A program made the translations under genes and the position numbers. The notes under the pieces are model-generated. The model saw only the letters and a program-made list of their open reading frames with translations, was not told where the DNA came from and searched no databases. Positions 38,854 through 47,676 of a stretch of 51,544 nt of DNA are shown here, one piece after another (the first letter of the stretch is position 1; each line of letters opens with the position of its first letter). The DNA lies in contig JAJXWV010000044.1 in the NCBI GenBank assembly GCA_021781455.1, forward strand, positions 1-51,544, read 5' to 3'. Origin of the DNA: Acidobacteriota bacterium. GTDB lineage: Bacteria > Acidobacteriota > Thermoanaerobaculia > Gp7-AA8.

Positions 38854-40773
38854 CTACAGCGTCAGGGCCCGCGTGTCGGTCAGGCGTTTCGCTTCCGCGA
38901 TCACAGCATCGACGGTCATCGACCCCTGATCGCCGCTGGTGCGCTTGCGCAGGCTGACCGTTCCGCTCGACGCTTCCTTGTCGCCCACGATGAGCATGAA
39001 CGGCACCTTCTGCAACTGGGCCTCGCGGATCTTCGCGCCGAGTTTCTCGTCGCTCTCGTCGACGTGCACCCGAAGGCCGGCGGCGTGGAACTTCGCCGCC
39101 GTCTCGTTCGCGTAGTCGACGAATTTCTCGGAGACCGGCAGCACCGCCACCTGAACCGGTGCCAGCCAGAACGGGAACGCGCCGGCGAAATGCTCGATGA
39201 GGATGGCGATGAAGCGCTCGAACGACCCGTAGACCGCGCGATGGAGGACAACCGGCCGGTGCTCGGTGTTGTCCTCTCCGACGTAGACGAGATCGAACCG
39301 CTCCGGCGCGTTGTAGTCGAGCTGGAAAGTGCCGAGCTGCCACTTCCGGCCGATGCTGTCGGAGACTTCGAAATCGATTTTTGGCCCGTAGAAGGCGCCG
39401 TCGCCGGGCTTCATCTCGTAGGGGCGGCCGAGGGAGTCGAGGGCACTCTTCAGAAGCGATTCGGCACGATCCCAGAGTGCATCGTCGCCGATGCGCTGTT
39501 CGGGACGGGTCGCGAATTTGGCCACGTACTCGAGCCCGACCGAGGCGTAGACCTTGTCCAGCAGCGCCACGAAGCGCCGCGCCTCGTCGGGCACCTGCTC
39601 TTCCATGCAGATGATGTGAGCGTCGTCCTGCTGGAACTGCCGGACCCGGGTCAGGCCGCTGAGCACGCCCGAGGCTTCGTTGCGATGCAGCACGTCCTGC
39701 GTGCTGTACCGGACCGGAAGATCGCGGTAGCTGTGCCGCTTCATGCCGTACAACAGGTAATGCGAGGGGCAGTTCATCGGCTTGAGCGAGGAGTCGTGCT
39801 CGCCGGTCTCGTTGTCGAGCACCAGGAACATGTTCTCCTTGTACTTGCCCCAGTGTCCGCTGATCTCCCAGAGACCTTTGTTGTACATCAGAGGAGTCTT
39901 GACCTCGACGTAACCGTTCTCGAGAGTCAACCGGCGCATGTTCTCCGACAGCACGTTGTAGAGGACGGTTCCCTTCGGACTCCAGAACGCGGCGCCGGGC
40001 GCGAACGGATGGAAGTAGAAGAGGTCGAGCTCTTTCCCCAGCTTCCGGTGATCGCGCGCCTTCGCTTCCTCGGTCCGCCTGATGTACTCGTCGAGCTCCT
40101 TCTGATCCGACCAGGCGGTGCCGTAGATCCGCTGGAGCATCTGGTTTCTCGAATCACCGCGCCAGTACGCGCCGGCGACGGAGAGGAGCTTGAACGCGCC
40201 CAACCGGCCGGTGGACGGCACGTGCGGTCCGCGGCAGAGGTCGAACCACTCCCCCTGGCGATAGACCGAGAGCACCTGGTCGCCCGGGATGTCCCGGATG
40301 ATCTCCACCTTGAACTTCTCGCCCAGTTTCTCGAAGGTGCTGATGGCCTCGTCGCGCGACCACTCCTCGCGGCGGATGGGGATGTCGCGCTTGACGATCT
40401 CCTGCATCTTCTCTTCGATGCGGCGGAGGTCCTCGTCGGTGAAGGGGCGGTCGGTGCTGAAGTCGTAGAAGAAGCCGTTCTCGATGACTGGCCCGATGGT
40501 GACCTGAGTGCCGGGGAACAGCTCCTGGACGGCCATGGCCATGAGATGGGCGGTGGAGTGGCGGATGGTCTCGAGGCCGGCCTCGCTCTTCGGCGTGACG
40601 ATCTCGATTTTCGCCTGGTCGGGGACCCTGGCGTAGACGTCGACGATCCTGCCGTCGATCTTGCCGGCGATGGCGTCTTTGGCCAGGCGCTTCCCGATCG
40701 ACGCGGCCACGTCGGCGACAGTGGCGTTGTCCTGGACTTCTTTGCTGGATCCGTCAGGGAGTTGAACGTGCAT
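38854..40773 (-). CDS. thrS: Threonyl-tRNA synthetase
   Basis: The 639-residue enzyme charges tRNA-Thr and edits Ser-tRNA-Thr. It has the TGS domain (1-62), the editing domain with [15 protein letters not shown], and the class II core: [44 protein letters not shown] and [24 protein letters not shown]. The C-terminal anticodon-binding domain has [14 protein letters not shown]. Length is standard. A GAGGT element 5-6 nt before the ATG may serve as Shine-Dalgarno. Expression is predicted to be controlled by the threonine-rich leader peptide and terminator located 90-200 nt upstream. Confidence 0.98.
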   Translation of the reverse strand: MHVQLPDGSSKEVQDNATVADVAASIGKRLAKDAIAGKIDGRIVDVYARVPDQAKIEIVTPKSEAGLETIRHSTAHLMAMAVQELFPGTQVTIGPVIENGFFYDFSTDRPFTDEDLRRIEEKMQEIVKRDIPIRREEWSRDEAISTFEKLGEKFKVEIIRDIPGDQVLSVYRQGEWFDLCRGPHVPSTGRLGAFKLLSVAGAYWRGDSRNQMLQRIYGTAWSDQKELDEYIRRTEEAKARDHRKLGKELDLFYFHPFAPGAAFWSPKGTVLYNVLSENMRRLTLENGYVEVKTPLMYNKGLWEISGHWGKYKENMFLVLDNETGEHDSSLKPMNCPSHYLLYGMKRHSYRDLPVRYSTQDVLHRNEASGVLSGLTRVRQFQQDDAHIICMEEQVPDEARRFVALLDKVYASVGLEYVAKFATRPEQRIGDDALWDRAESLLKSALDSLGRPYEMKPGDGAFYGPKIDFEVSDSIGRKWQLGTFQLDYNAPERFDLVYVGEDNTEHRPVVLHRAVYGSFERFIAILIEHFAGAFPFWLAPVQVAVLPVSEKFVDYANETAAKFHAAGLRVHVDESDEKLGAKIREAQLQKVPFMLIVGDKEASSGTVSLRKRTSGDQGSMTVDAVIAEAKRLTDTRALTL

Positions 40774-40791
40774 CTTGACCTCGTGTGTGTT

Positions 40792-40858
40792 CCGCGGTTG
40801 CGCGGTTCCGCGGTGAAGCCGGTCAGGGAAACCGTGAACCCCGCAACCTCGTAACCAG
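40792..40858. repeat. CGCGGTTGCGCGGTTCCGCGG repeat in the thrS leader
   Basis: GCGGTTGCGCGGTTCCGCGG (from about 40795) faces ACCCCGCAACCTCGTAACC (to about 40855). It lies between the attenuator terminator and thrS and so would be transcribed only in antiterminated mRNA. Confidence 0.75.
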
Positions 40859-40860
40859 AA

Positions 40861-40884
40861 ATAAAAAAGGCCCCGAAGGGCCCT
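40861..40884 (-). terminator. Attenuator terminator of thrS
   Basis: On the minus strand GGCCC (40882-40878), loop TTCG (40877-40874) and GGGCC (40873-40869) form a 5-bp stem, extendable by G-U and A-U pairs. The tetraloop is the very stable C(UUCG)G. Six T follow directly (40868-40863). It lies downstream of the threonine-rich leader peptide and upstream of thrS. Confidence 0.92.
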
Positions 40885-40925
40885 GTCTGTTGATCTTCTC
40901 TCAAAAAGACGATCACTGACAGGGC
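40880..40925 (-). promoter_or_regulatory. Antiterminator stem of the thrS attenuator
   Basis: GCCCTGTC (40925-40918), within the last leader codons, is perfectly complementary to GACAGGGC (40887-40880). Between them TGATC and GATCA, plus TCT/AGA, extend the helix. The second arm includes three of the five nucleotides of the terminator's 5' strand, so the two structures exclude each other. A ribosome at the leader stop codon (40915-40913) would cover the first arm and favour termination. Stalling at threonine codons leaves it free. Confidence 0.85.
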
Positions 40926-40975
40926 ATGAGCGTCGTGCCGGTCGTTCGCGTCTGCGTGGTCGTCGTGTGTTTCAT
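40913..40975 (-). CDS. Threonine-rich leader peptide upstream of thrS
   Basis: This 20-residue open frame, ATG to TGA, encodes [20 protein letters not shown]. Nine of 20 residues are threonine (seven ACG and two ACC codons), clustered at positions 4-15. It lies just after an extended -10 promoter, with a very short 5' leader and no clear Shine-Dalgarno. Its stop codon overlaps the antiterminator, and an intrinsic terminator follows 30 nt later. This is the arrangement of thr/his/trp-type leader peptides: its role would be to measure charged tRNA-Thr, not to act as a protein. Overlap with any coding frame on the other strand is nil (the inhibitor gene starts at 41006). Confidence 0.85.
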   Translation of the reverse strand: MKHTTTTQTRTTGTTLMPCQ

Positions 40976-40990
40976 GGCGTCAGGCGGCGG

Positions 40991-40998
40991 AGTATAGC
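40991..40998 (-). promoter_or_regulatory. Extended -10 promoter of the thrS leader
   Basis: On the minus strand TGC-TATACT forms an extended -10 (TG at 40999-40998, hexamer 40996-40991). The start would fall near 40984, about 9 nt before the leader ATG. There is no good -35. The plus strand of the same bases (TATAGC, 40993-40998) is the best -10 for the divergent inhibitor gene, so the two promoters overlap. Confidence 0.6.
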
Positions 40999-41005
40999 AT
41001 TCCCC

Positions 41006-41290
41006 ATGCGCATCGCCCTGACCCGATCGGGCGGTTTCACCGGTACGCGCGTCCGCGTCGAGCTCGACACGGCGGGCCTTCCTGCCGGCGAGGAACAGCG
41101 ACTGCGCGATCTTCTCGCCGCCGCAGAGCTCAAGGCTTCACGATCGCCTGCGGTGCGGGACGCGTTCACCTACGACCTGGCCATCGAGGACGGCGGCCGC
41201 CTGAGCACCTGCCGCACCGATGACTCTGCCATGAACGACCACACGCGCGAGCTCGTCGACTGGTTGCTCGAGCATGCGCCGCGGGTGTGA
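41006..41290 (+). CDS. Emfourin-like protealysin inhibitor
   Basis: The 94-residue protein matches the emfourin family, cytoplasmic inhibitors of protealysin-like M4 metallopeptidases. The start MRIALTRSGGFTGTRVRVELDT is the family signature, and FTYDLAIEDGGRLSTCRTDD and the C-terminal LVDWLLE follow. The gene for its likely target lies 206 nt downstream on the same strand. In Serratia the inhibitor gene follows the protease gene; here it comes first, which would ensure that inhibitor is made before the protease. The ATG at 41006 was preferred to a longer frame with no homology. Confidence 0.9.
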   Translation: MRIALTRSGGFTGTRVRVELDTAGLPAGEEQRLRDLLAAAELKASRSPAVRDAFTYDLAIEDGGRLSTCRTDDSAMNDHTRELVDWLLEHAPRV

Positions 41291-41304
41291 GTGGGGCGGT
41301 TCGA

Positions 41305-41410
41305 TACGAGGTTGCGCGGTTGCGCGGTTGCGCGGCGTGTTCGGGAAGAGACTTTCAGCAGCGTGCAACATCGCGACTTTGCAGCCGCGCAACATCGGAA
41401 CCTCGTGACC
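41305..41410. repeat. CGCGGTTGCGCGG repeat between inhibitor and protease
   Basis: GTTGCGCGGTTGCGCGGTTG units at 41309-41335 face AGCCGCGCAACATCGG at about 41383-41400. The rest of this 206-nt gap shows no promoter or terminator I can support. Confidence 0.7.
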
Positions 41411-41496
41411 CTTCCTGCCCGCTTTCTCCATGATTGCACCGTGCATTTGCCATCCGCCGGGTATAAGGTGAGGTATCCCCAAATTCGGAGGTTCCG

Positions 41497-42645
41497 GTGA
41501 GACGCACGAACGTCATATGCGGATTCCTTCCCCCTTACATCCTGCGGAGACTCGCCGAGGCGGGTGATGAAGGGCAGCGCGAAGTGGCCAGGGCCACACT
41601 CGACATGTCGGCCCACATCCGCGGCGAGCGAACTGCGCTGGCGGCCATGGCAGCCATGATGGCCATCGCCACGGGCGAGAAGCGGCGCACGGTGTACGAC
41701 GCGCACAACCTGCGTTCGCTGCCCGGCACGCGGGTGCGCGGCGAGGGGGATCCCAGGAGGGGAGACGCCGCTGTCGACGAGGCCTACGACGGCTCGGGCA
41801 GGACGTTCGACTTCTTCGAGAAGGTGTTAGGCCGGAATTCCGTCGACGGCCGCGGCCTGCGCCTCGATTCCACGGTCCACTTCGGCGTCCGCTTCGCCAA
41901 TGCCCAGTGGAACGGACGCCAGATGATCTATGGCGACGGCGACGGCCAGCTCTTCAACCGCTTCACGAAATCGCTCGACGTCATCGCCCACGAGCTCTCC
42001 CATGGCGTCACGCAGTACACCGCCAATCTCGAGTACCTCGACCAGTCCGGAGCGCTCAACGAGCACTTCTCCGACGTGTTCGGGATCCTGGTCAAGCAGT
42101 ACTCGCTCAAGCAGAGCGCGAAGAAATCCGACTGGCTCATCGGAGCGGAGCTGCTGTCGAAGCGCGTGCGCGGCGTGGCGGTGCGTTCGATGAAGGCGCC
42201 CGGCAGCGCCTACGACGATCCGATCCTGGGCCGCGACCCCCAGCCGGCTCACATGAAGGACTTCCTCCACACCGACGAGGACAACGGTGGCGTGCACACG
42301 AACTCCGGCATTCCCAATCATGCCTTCTACCGCGCGGCCACTCTCATCGGCGGCAACGCCTGGGACACGGCGGGGAAGGTCTGGTATCACGCCCTCACGC
42401 GCCATCTTCGCGCCGACGCACAGTTCCGCGACTGTGCCGACGCCACCTACGAGTCCGCGGGTGCTCTGTTCGGCCCGCGGAGTGAGCCGCAGGCGGCGGT
42501 CGCCGAAGCATGGAGCGCCGTGGGCGTGCCGGTCTCACCCGGTCTGCGCGAGGATGTTCCGCGCGCCATGACCGCCACGATCGATTTTCCATCCGGCGGC
42601 GCGGAATTGCCCTTCCTCTCGACCGACGAGCCGCGCCGCGCGTAG
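41497..42645 (+). CDS. Protealysin-like M4 metallopeptidase
   Basis: The 382-residue zymogen is a thermolysin-family zinc protease of the protealysin type. There is no signal peptide. A short propeptide (about 1-55) has the PPYIL motif seen in protealysin-like precursors. Zinc ligands are H165 and H169 (HELSH) and E189 (NEHFSD); E166 is the catalytic base. GGVHTNSGIPNHAFY supplies the transition-state histidine. The C-terminal 40 residues extend beyond the usual end. Translation begins at GTG, 5 nt after GGAGG. Its likely inhibitor is encoded just upstream. Confidence 0.96.
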   Translation: MRRTNVICGFLPPYILRRLAEAGDEGQREVARATLDMSAHIRGERTALAAMAAMMAIATGEKRRTVYDAHNLRSLPGTRVRGEGDPRRGDAAVDEAYDGSGRTFDFFEKVLGRNSVDGRGLRLDSTVHFGVRFANAQWNGRQMIYGDGDGQLFNRFTKSLDVIAHELSHGVTQYTANLEYLDQSGALNEHFSDVFGILVKQYSLKQSAKKSDWLIGAELLSKRVRGVAVRSMKAPGSAYDDPILGRDPQPAHMKDFLHTDEDNGGVHTNSGIPNHAFYRAATLIGGNAWDTAGKVWYHALTRHLRADAQFRDCADATYESAGALFGPRSEPQAAVAEAWSAVGVPVSPGLREDVPRAMTATIDFPSGGAELPFLSTDEPRRA

Positions 42646-42828
42646 GGAAGCGCAGCCGCGCGCAAGCAACCCGGACGAGGGTCAGACGCAATGGCCTTAA
42701 GTTAACTAACTAAAAGAGGAACCGCTTCGGCACATCCGCCTGAACCAGGCGCCCATTTCAGTTGGAACGGTGGCGGCTCACGCCCCCCCTGGCGCCCACC
42801 CATCTCGGCGCCCGAACGGTCGCTGCCG

Positions 42829-42870
42829 TACAATGCCTCCATCCAATTCACATCGGGACACTCTAGGAGG
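42829..42870 (+). promoter_or_regulatory. Candidate promoter and strong RBS of the CsgG-family gene
   Basis: TACAAT at 42829-42834 is a 5-of-6 -10 without an obvious -35. AGGAGG at 42865-42870 lies 8 nt before the ATG at 42879. It is one of the few strong Shine-Dalgarno sequences in the window. Confidence 0.55.
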
Positions 42871-42878
42871 GTTTTCTC

Positions 42879-43595
42879 ATGAAGATCGGTTCCAAGATTT
42901 CCCTGGTTTTGTGCGTGCTTCTGGTGGCCACGGCCACGACGGTCATGGCGGCCGACAAGCCGACGATCGGTGTGGCCGAGTTCCGCAACGATACGTCTGC
43001 GGGATGGTGGAGCGGCGGCACGGGGCGCGACCTGGCCGGCATGCTGACCAACGAGCTCGCGGCGACCGAGAAGTTCCGCCTCGTCGAGCGTGACAAGCTC
43101 AACGCCGTCCTCGAAGAGCAGGACCTCGGAGCCTCGGGACGCGTGGCCAGGGGCAGCGCGGCGAAGATCGGCAAGTTGACCGGCGCGAAGTACCTCGTCA
43201 TGGGCACGGTCTCGTCGTACGAGGAAAAGACCTCGGGCGGGGGCGGTGGACTGAGCTTCCGCGGGATTTCACTCGGCGGACGCAAGGACGAAGCCTATAT
43301 GGCCGTCGACCTCCGCGTGGTCGACACCACCACCGGCGAAGTGGCTTATACGCGCACCGTGGAAGCGCGTTCCGGAAGCTACGGCATTCACGGCGGCCTG
43401 TACCGTGGCGGTTTCGGCGGCAATCTCGGCAAGTACGAGAACACGCCGGCCGGCAAGGCCATCCGGGGCTGCCTTGTGGAGATCAGTGATTACCTCAGCT
43501 GCGTGATGGTCGATCAGGATTCCTGCATGCAGGAATATCAGGCCAAGGAAGGCGCGCGCCGCGAGAAGACGAAGAAGAGCATCAAGATCGAATAG
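42879..43595 (+). CDS. CsgG/HfaB-family envelope protein
   Basis: The 238-residue secreted protein has a signal peptide (ISLVLCVLLVATATTVMA, cleavage before ADKP). The CsgG-type fold follows: IGVAEFRNDTSAGWW, GRDLAGMLTNELAATEKFRLVERDKLNAVLEEQDL, GAKYLVMGTVSSYEEK and VDLRVVDTTTGEVAYTRTVEARS. A glycine-rich loop is near residue 120. The signal peptide has no lipobox cysteine directly at the cleavage site, so unlike CsgG it may not be a lipoprotein. There are no curli genes nearby. Strong RBS and terminator suggest high, monocistronic expression. Confidence 0.88.
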   Translation: MKIGSKISLVLCVLLVATATTVMAADKPTIGVAEFRNDTSAGWWSGGTGRDLAGMLTNELAATEKFRLVERDKLNAVLEEQDLGASGRVARGSAAKIGKLTGAKYLVMGTVSSYEEKTSGGGGGLSFRGISLGGRKDEAYMAVDLRVVDTTTGEVAYTRTVEARSGSYGIHGGLYRGGFGGNLGKYENTPAGKAIRGCLVEISDYLSCVMVDQDSCMQEYQAKEGARREKTKKSIKIE

Positions 43596-43616
43596 CGGGA
43601 ATCCACAAGTCCGTGT

Positions 43617-43650
43617 GAAAAGGCGCCGCAAGCGGCGCCTTTTCATTTTT
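43617..43650 (+). terminator. Intrinsic terminator after the CsgG-family gene
   Basis: GAAAAGGCGCC (43617-43627) pairs perfectly with GGCGCCTTTTC (43634-43644) around GCAAGC, with ATTTTT following. It starts 21 nt after the stop codon. Confidence 0.93.
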
Positions 43651-43689
43651 GTGCGAGCTCAGGCATTCACGCTTTTTGCATTTCCGGCG

Positions 43690-43715
43690 TAGGGACGCGC
43701 AGCAGCGCGTCCCTA
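43690..43715. repeat. TAGGGACGCGC palindrome before the hybrid kinase
   Basis: A compact copy, TAGGGACGCGC-AGCA-GCGCGTCCCTA, of the repeat found at 6842-6932. It ends 14 nt before the kinase ATG. Confidence 0.85.
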
Positions 43716-43729
43716 CGCAAGAGCCAGCT

Positions 43730-46309
43730 ATGTCTTCAATCGAATCCTCGCCGCGCGTTCGCGCGCTCGAAGCGCTGGCCCGGGTCACCGATCGGGTGGC
43801 GCACGCGACCGAGCAGCTCGACATCTGCGAGGGAGCCCTCGACGCCCTGGCCTATGCCATCGGCGCGGAGCGGTCGGCCATCCTGCTCTTCGACGGCAAC
43901 GGCGTGATGCGCTTCTGCGGGACTCGCGGGATCTCCGCGGAGTACATGCAGCAGGTGGATGGGCACACGCCGTGGACCCCCGAGGATCGCGATGCCGAAC
44001 CGATCCTCGTGCCGGACGCGCTTCGCAATCCATCGCTGGCGAGCCTTCATGACGCCTTCGAGCGCGAGCACATTGGTGCCCTGGCCTTCGTCCCGCTGAA
44101 CGGACACGAGGCGGTCATCGGCAAGTTCATGGTCTATTGGGACGAGCCGCACGCGATGACCGCGGCTGAGCTGGAAGCAGCCCGCGGAATCGCGGAGCGC
44201 GTGGCCCTGGGTGTGGAGCGACTCCGCGCGGCCGCGGCAGTGCGGGCGCACCGAGACCAGCTGGAGTCGATCCTGCGCGGCATCATCGACGGCGTGACCG
44301 TGCTGGACCCGTCCGGACGGATCGTCTTCGCCAATCCTGCCGCAGCCCGGCTGATCGGCGTCGCTTCGGTCGAGGAGCTGCTGCGCATGCCTTCGAACCG
44401 GATCCTCGAGAAGTTCGAGCTGTTCAACGAGGACGGCGAACCGCTCGATCCTTCCGACCTTCCGGGCCGTCTGGCGTTTCTCGGTCGCATTCCGCCACCT
44501 CTCGTCGTTCGTTTCCGCGTCCGATCGACGGGGGAGGAACGATGGTCCAGCGTATCGGCCTCACCGATCTTTGGCGCAGGTGGCGAAGTGGCGATGGCCA
44601 TCTCCACGTTCCGCGACATCACCGCGGCACGGCAGGCGCGAGAACGCGAGCGTTTCCTGGCCACCGCCAGCGAGATCCTGGCGTCATCGCTCGACTACGA
44701 GACCACGATGAAGTCGGTGGCTCACCTGGCCGTGCCCGGTATCGCGGACTGGTGCAGGATCGACGTTCTCGGTCCGACCGGAACACCGAAAGCGCTGGCC
44801 GTCGTGCACAGGGACCCGGCAAAGATGCGCTGGGCCGAGGAGATCGAACGCCGGTTCCCCCCGCAGCCGGAGCGCAGCGCCCTGACCCGCATTGCCGCCA
44901 CCGGCCAATCGGAGCTGTATCCGGAGATCACGGATGAAATGCTCCGCTCAGCGACCAGGGACGACGAGTACCTGGAGATCCTTCGCAGCCTCGGATTGCG
45001 ATCGGCCATGACCGTTCCGCTGACCGCCCGCGGCAGGACGATCGGAACGATCACCTTCATCATTTCCGACTCGGCACGACGCTTCAACGAAATCGACCTC
45101 GCCTTTGCCGAAGACCTGGCGCGGCGAGCGGCGCTGGCCATCGACAATGCCGAGCTGTACCGCCACGAGCAGGAGGCGCGGCACCGCGAGGCCGACGCTC
45201 GCGCCGAGTCGGAGCGGGCCAACCGCGCCAAAGACGATTTCCTGGCCACCGTCTCCCACGAGCTGCGCACTCCCCTGACCGCTATCCTTGGCTGGTCGCG
45301 CATGCTGACCACCATGAACGTCGACGAGGAGACGCGCGGCTCCGGTCTGCTGGCGATCGCCCGGGCCGCCGAGACGCAGGCCCGGATCATCGACGACCTG
45401 CTCGACGTCTCCCGCATCATCACCGGCAAGTTGCGGCTGGAGGTCCGTCCCGTGGCTCTCTCGCAGGTGGTCAGCGCTGCCGTCGACGCGGTGCGCCCTG
45501 CCGCCGAGGCACGGCACATCACTCTCGACGTCGATACGCCCGACATCGTCGTCCGCGGCGACCCCGACCGCCTGCAGCAGGTGCTCTGGAACCTGCTCTC
45601 GAACGCCGTGAAGTTCACCCCCGAAGGTGGCCGTGTGTCCATCCGCGCCGAAAAATCGAAGAGCAACGTCAGCGTCAGCGTCAGCGACACGGGCACCGGA
45701 ATCGCGCCCGACCTTCTGCCGTTCGTCTTCGACCGTTTCCGCCAGGCTGACAGCAGTGCCACGCGCGTCTTCGGCGGCCTCGGGCTGGGACTGTCGATCG
45801 TCCGCTCGCTCGTGGAGATGCACGGCGGAACCGTGTCCGCCAGGAGCGAAGGAGAAGGCCGCGGCGCGACGTTCACGGTGACGCTGCCACTGCTGGCTGC
45901 GGGCGCCGATGCGGAGCACGATGCGCCTGTCCCGGCCCGAGGGCTCAACGGCCGGCGCATTCTTCTGGTCGAGGACGACGAGGCCACGCGCCAGTTCCTC
46001 AGGACGCTGCTGACCGCTGCCGGCGCAGACGTGCGTGCTGCGTCGAGCGTGCCGGAGGCGATCGGCTGTCTCGACCACTTCACGCCGCACGCCGTCGTCA
46101 CGGACATCGCCATGCCGGAACAGGACGGCTACTCACTGCTCGAGCAGCTCCGCAGCCGTGCCGGACGCGATGTGCCGGCGATCGCGGTGACGGCGTACGG
46201 CCGTCCCGAGGATCGGGAGCGGGCCATGCGCGCCGGGTTTTCCTCGTACGTGCGGAAGCCCGTCGACCCCGACGCATTCATCGAGACGGTGGCCTCCATC
46301 GCGAACTGA
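43730..46309 (+). CDS. Hybrid sensor histidine kinase (GAF-PAS-GAF-HisKA-HATPase-REC)
   Basis: The 859-residue protein has no membrane helix, so it is a cytoplasmic sensor. A GAF-like domain (about 8-165) is followed by a PAS domain (about 178-300) and a second GAF domain (about 310-480). The kinase core has H510 in ATVSHELRTPLTAIL, the N box NLLSNAVKFTPEGG, G1 SDTGTGIAPD and G2 GLGLGLSIV. The C-terminal receiver (about 743-859) has LLVEDDE, phosphoacceptor D792 (VVTDIAMP) and Lys in VRKPVD. All catalytic residues are present. No response regulator with an output domain is adjacent. The ATG at 43730 has no Shine-Dalgarno. Confidence 0.95.
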   Translation: MSSIESSPRVRALEALARVTDRVAHATEQLDICEGALDALAYAIGAERSAILLFDGNGVMRFCGTRGISAEYMQQVDGHTPWTPEDRDAEPILVPDALRNPSLASLHDAFEREHIGALAFVPLNGHEAVIGKFMVYWDEPHAMTAAELEAARGIAERVALGVERLRAAAAVRAHRDQLESILRGIIDGVTVLDPSGRIVFANPAAARLIGVASVEELLRMPSNRILEKFELFNEDGEPLDPSDLPGRLAFLGRIPPPLVVRFRVRSTGEERWSSVSASPIFGAGGEVAMAISTFRDITAARQARERERFLATASEILASSLDYETTMKSVAHLAVPGIADWCRIDVLGPTGTPKALAVVHRDPAKMRWAEEIERRFPPQPERSALTRIAATGQSELYPEITDEMLRSATRDDEYLEILRSLGLRSAMTVPLTARGRTIGTITFIISDSARRFNEIDLAFAEDLARRAALAIDNAELYRHEQEARHREADARAESERANRAKDDFLATVSHELRTPLTAILGWSRMLTTMNVDEETRGSGLLAIARAAETQARIIDDLLDVSRIITGKLRLEVRPVALSQVVSAAVDAVRPAAEARHITLDVDTPDIVVRGDPDRLQQVLWNLLSNAVKFTPEGGRVSIRAEKSKSNVSVSVSDTGTGIAPDLLPFVFDRFRQADSSATRVFGGLGLGLSIVRSLVEMHGGTVSARSEGEGRGATFTVTLPLLAAGADAEHDAPVPARGLNGRRILLVEDDEATRQFLRTLLTAAGADVRAASSVPEAIGCLDHFTPHAVVTDIAMPEQDGYSLLEQLRSRAGRDVPAIAVTAYGRPEDRERAMRAGFSSYVRKPVDPDAFIETVASIAN

Positions 46310-46611
46310 TCCTGCGCTGCTCGCGGCCGTGAAGGCCTGATGAGAAATTGAAAATTGAAAATTGAGGCTCTTCAGGATATTCAATGGGTCTGGCGAATTT
46401 TCGAAGAGGGCATTCCAGCCGCGGAGCGGCGCAATCTAAGTAGCCCAAGGCTTCAGCCTTGGGGGATGAGGCAAGACGACAGCGTCGTCAGCCGCGGAGC
46501 GGCGACATTGGTCTCCGGGAGATGTCGCCGCTCCGCGGCTCGAGGGGCTCCGTCCGATACTCAAGGTGAGCCCACTGGAAACCATGAAGAGCCAGAATTG
46601 AGAAGCCGCCG
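46310..46611. repeat. Intergenic block with several hairpins
   Basis: These 302 nt hold a GAAAATTGAAAATTGA tandem motif (about 46342-46362). CCCAAGGC-TTCA-GCCTTGGG (46444-46463) and GACGAC-AGC-GTCGTC (46475-46489) follow. A perfect 18-bp inverted repeat, GCCGCGGAGCGGCGACAT at 46491-46508, has its complement at 46522-46539. No gene, and no T tract after any hairpin. Confidence 0.85.
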
Positions 46612-47637
46612 ATGAGTCACACCAACACCCAGGTCCTGTTTCACAGCCGTCCCGCGGGCATGCCGAAGGAAGACAACTTCGAGATCGTCGAAAGATCGAT
46701 GCCTTCCATCGGGGCAGGCGAGGTGCTCTGTCGCGTCCTCTACCTTTCGGTCGATCCGTACATGCGCGGTCGCATGAATCCGGGGAAATCGTACGCGGCC
46801 CCTGCGAAGCTCGGCGAGCCGATGGTCGGTCAGACGGTCAGCGAGGTCGTGGAGTCGAAGGATTCGCACTTCCGCCCCGGCGACTTCGTCCTCGGCTTCA
46901 CTGGCTGGCAGGCCTATGCAGCGATGCCGGCAAAGGACCTGCGCAAGGTCGATCCCGTCGCACCGTTGTCGTACTACCTCGGCGTCCTCGGCATGCCGGG
47001 ACTGACCGCGTACGTCGGCGTGATCGACATCGGTCAGCCCAAAGAAGGGGAGACGGCCGTCGTCAGCGCAGCGGCCGGCGCGGTCGGATCGATCGCCGGC
47101 CAGATCGCGAAAATCAAAGGATGCCGCGCCGTCGGTACTGCGGGCAGCGACGAGAAATGCGCGTGGGTCACCGGCGAGCTGGGGTTCGACGCCTGCATCA
47201 ACTACAAGACCGCGAACCTCGACGACGCGCTGAAGGCCGCCTGCCCTGACGGAATCGACATCTACGTCGATATGGTCGGTGGGGCCATGCTGGAGGCGGT
47301 GCTCAGGCAAATCAACGTCCACGCGCGCATCCCGCTCATCGGGATGATTTCCCAGTACAACGCCACCAGTCCCGTTCCTGGCCCGAACCTTGGTCCGCTG
47401 CTCGTCAATCGCGCGACCGTGCGCGGCATGGTGGTGATCGACCACCAGGATCGTTACGGCGATTTCATTCGCGACGTGTCCGCGTGGCTGCGGGAGGGCG
47501 CGATTCGTTGTCGAGAGGACGTGGTGCAGGGTCTCGAGAACGCGCCCGGCGCATTCATCGGCCTCTTCCGCGGCGAGAACGTCGGCAAGCGTGTCGTGCA
47601 GGTCGCGCCCGATCCGCGGCGCGGCGCGCAGCGGTGA
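46612..47637 (+). CDS. Zinc-independent MDR oxidoreductase (CurA/leukotriene-B4-dehydrogenase-like)
   Basis: The 341-residue enzyme belongs to the NADPH-dependent MDR family that reduces alpha,beta-unsaturated ketones (CurA, prostaglandin/leukotriene reductases). VLYLSVDPYMRGRMN near residue 45 is the family signature. GVLGMPGLTAYVG, AAAGAVGSIAGQIAKIKGC (nucleotide loop) and NVHARIPLIGMISQYN follow. No zinc-binding cysteines are present. Substrate unknown; detoxification of enones is the family role. The gene converges on the symporter gene with only 39 nt between stops. Confidence 0.93.
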   Translation: MSHTNTQVLFHSRPAGMPKEDNFEIVERSMPSIGAGEVLCRVLYLSVDPYMRGRMNPGKSYAAPAKLGEPMVGQTVSEVVESKDSHFRPGDFVLGFTGWQAYAAMPAKDLRKVDPVAPLSYYLGVLGMPGLTAYVGVIDIGQPKEGETAVVSAAAGAVGSIAGQIAKIKGCRAVGTAGSDEKCAWVTGELGFDACINYKTANLDDALKAACPDGIDIYVDMVGGAMLEAVLRQINVHARIPLIGMISQYNATSPVPGPNLGPLLVNRATVRGMVVIDHQDRYGDFIRDVSAWLREGAIRCREDVVQGLENAPGAFIGLFRGENVGKRVVQVAPDPRRGAQR

Positions 47638-47676
47638 ATGAGGCTCACGTGCCGAGGACGTTGAATCCGGAGGTGG

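Noticed and set aside
40774..40990. T-box riboswitch upstream of thrS
   Set aside because: No T-box consensus (AGGGTGGNACCGCG) and no specifier stem. A leader peptide and attenuator explain the region better.
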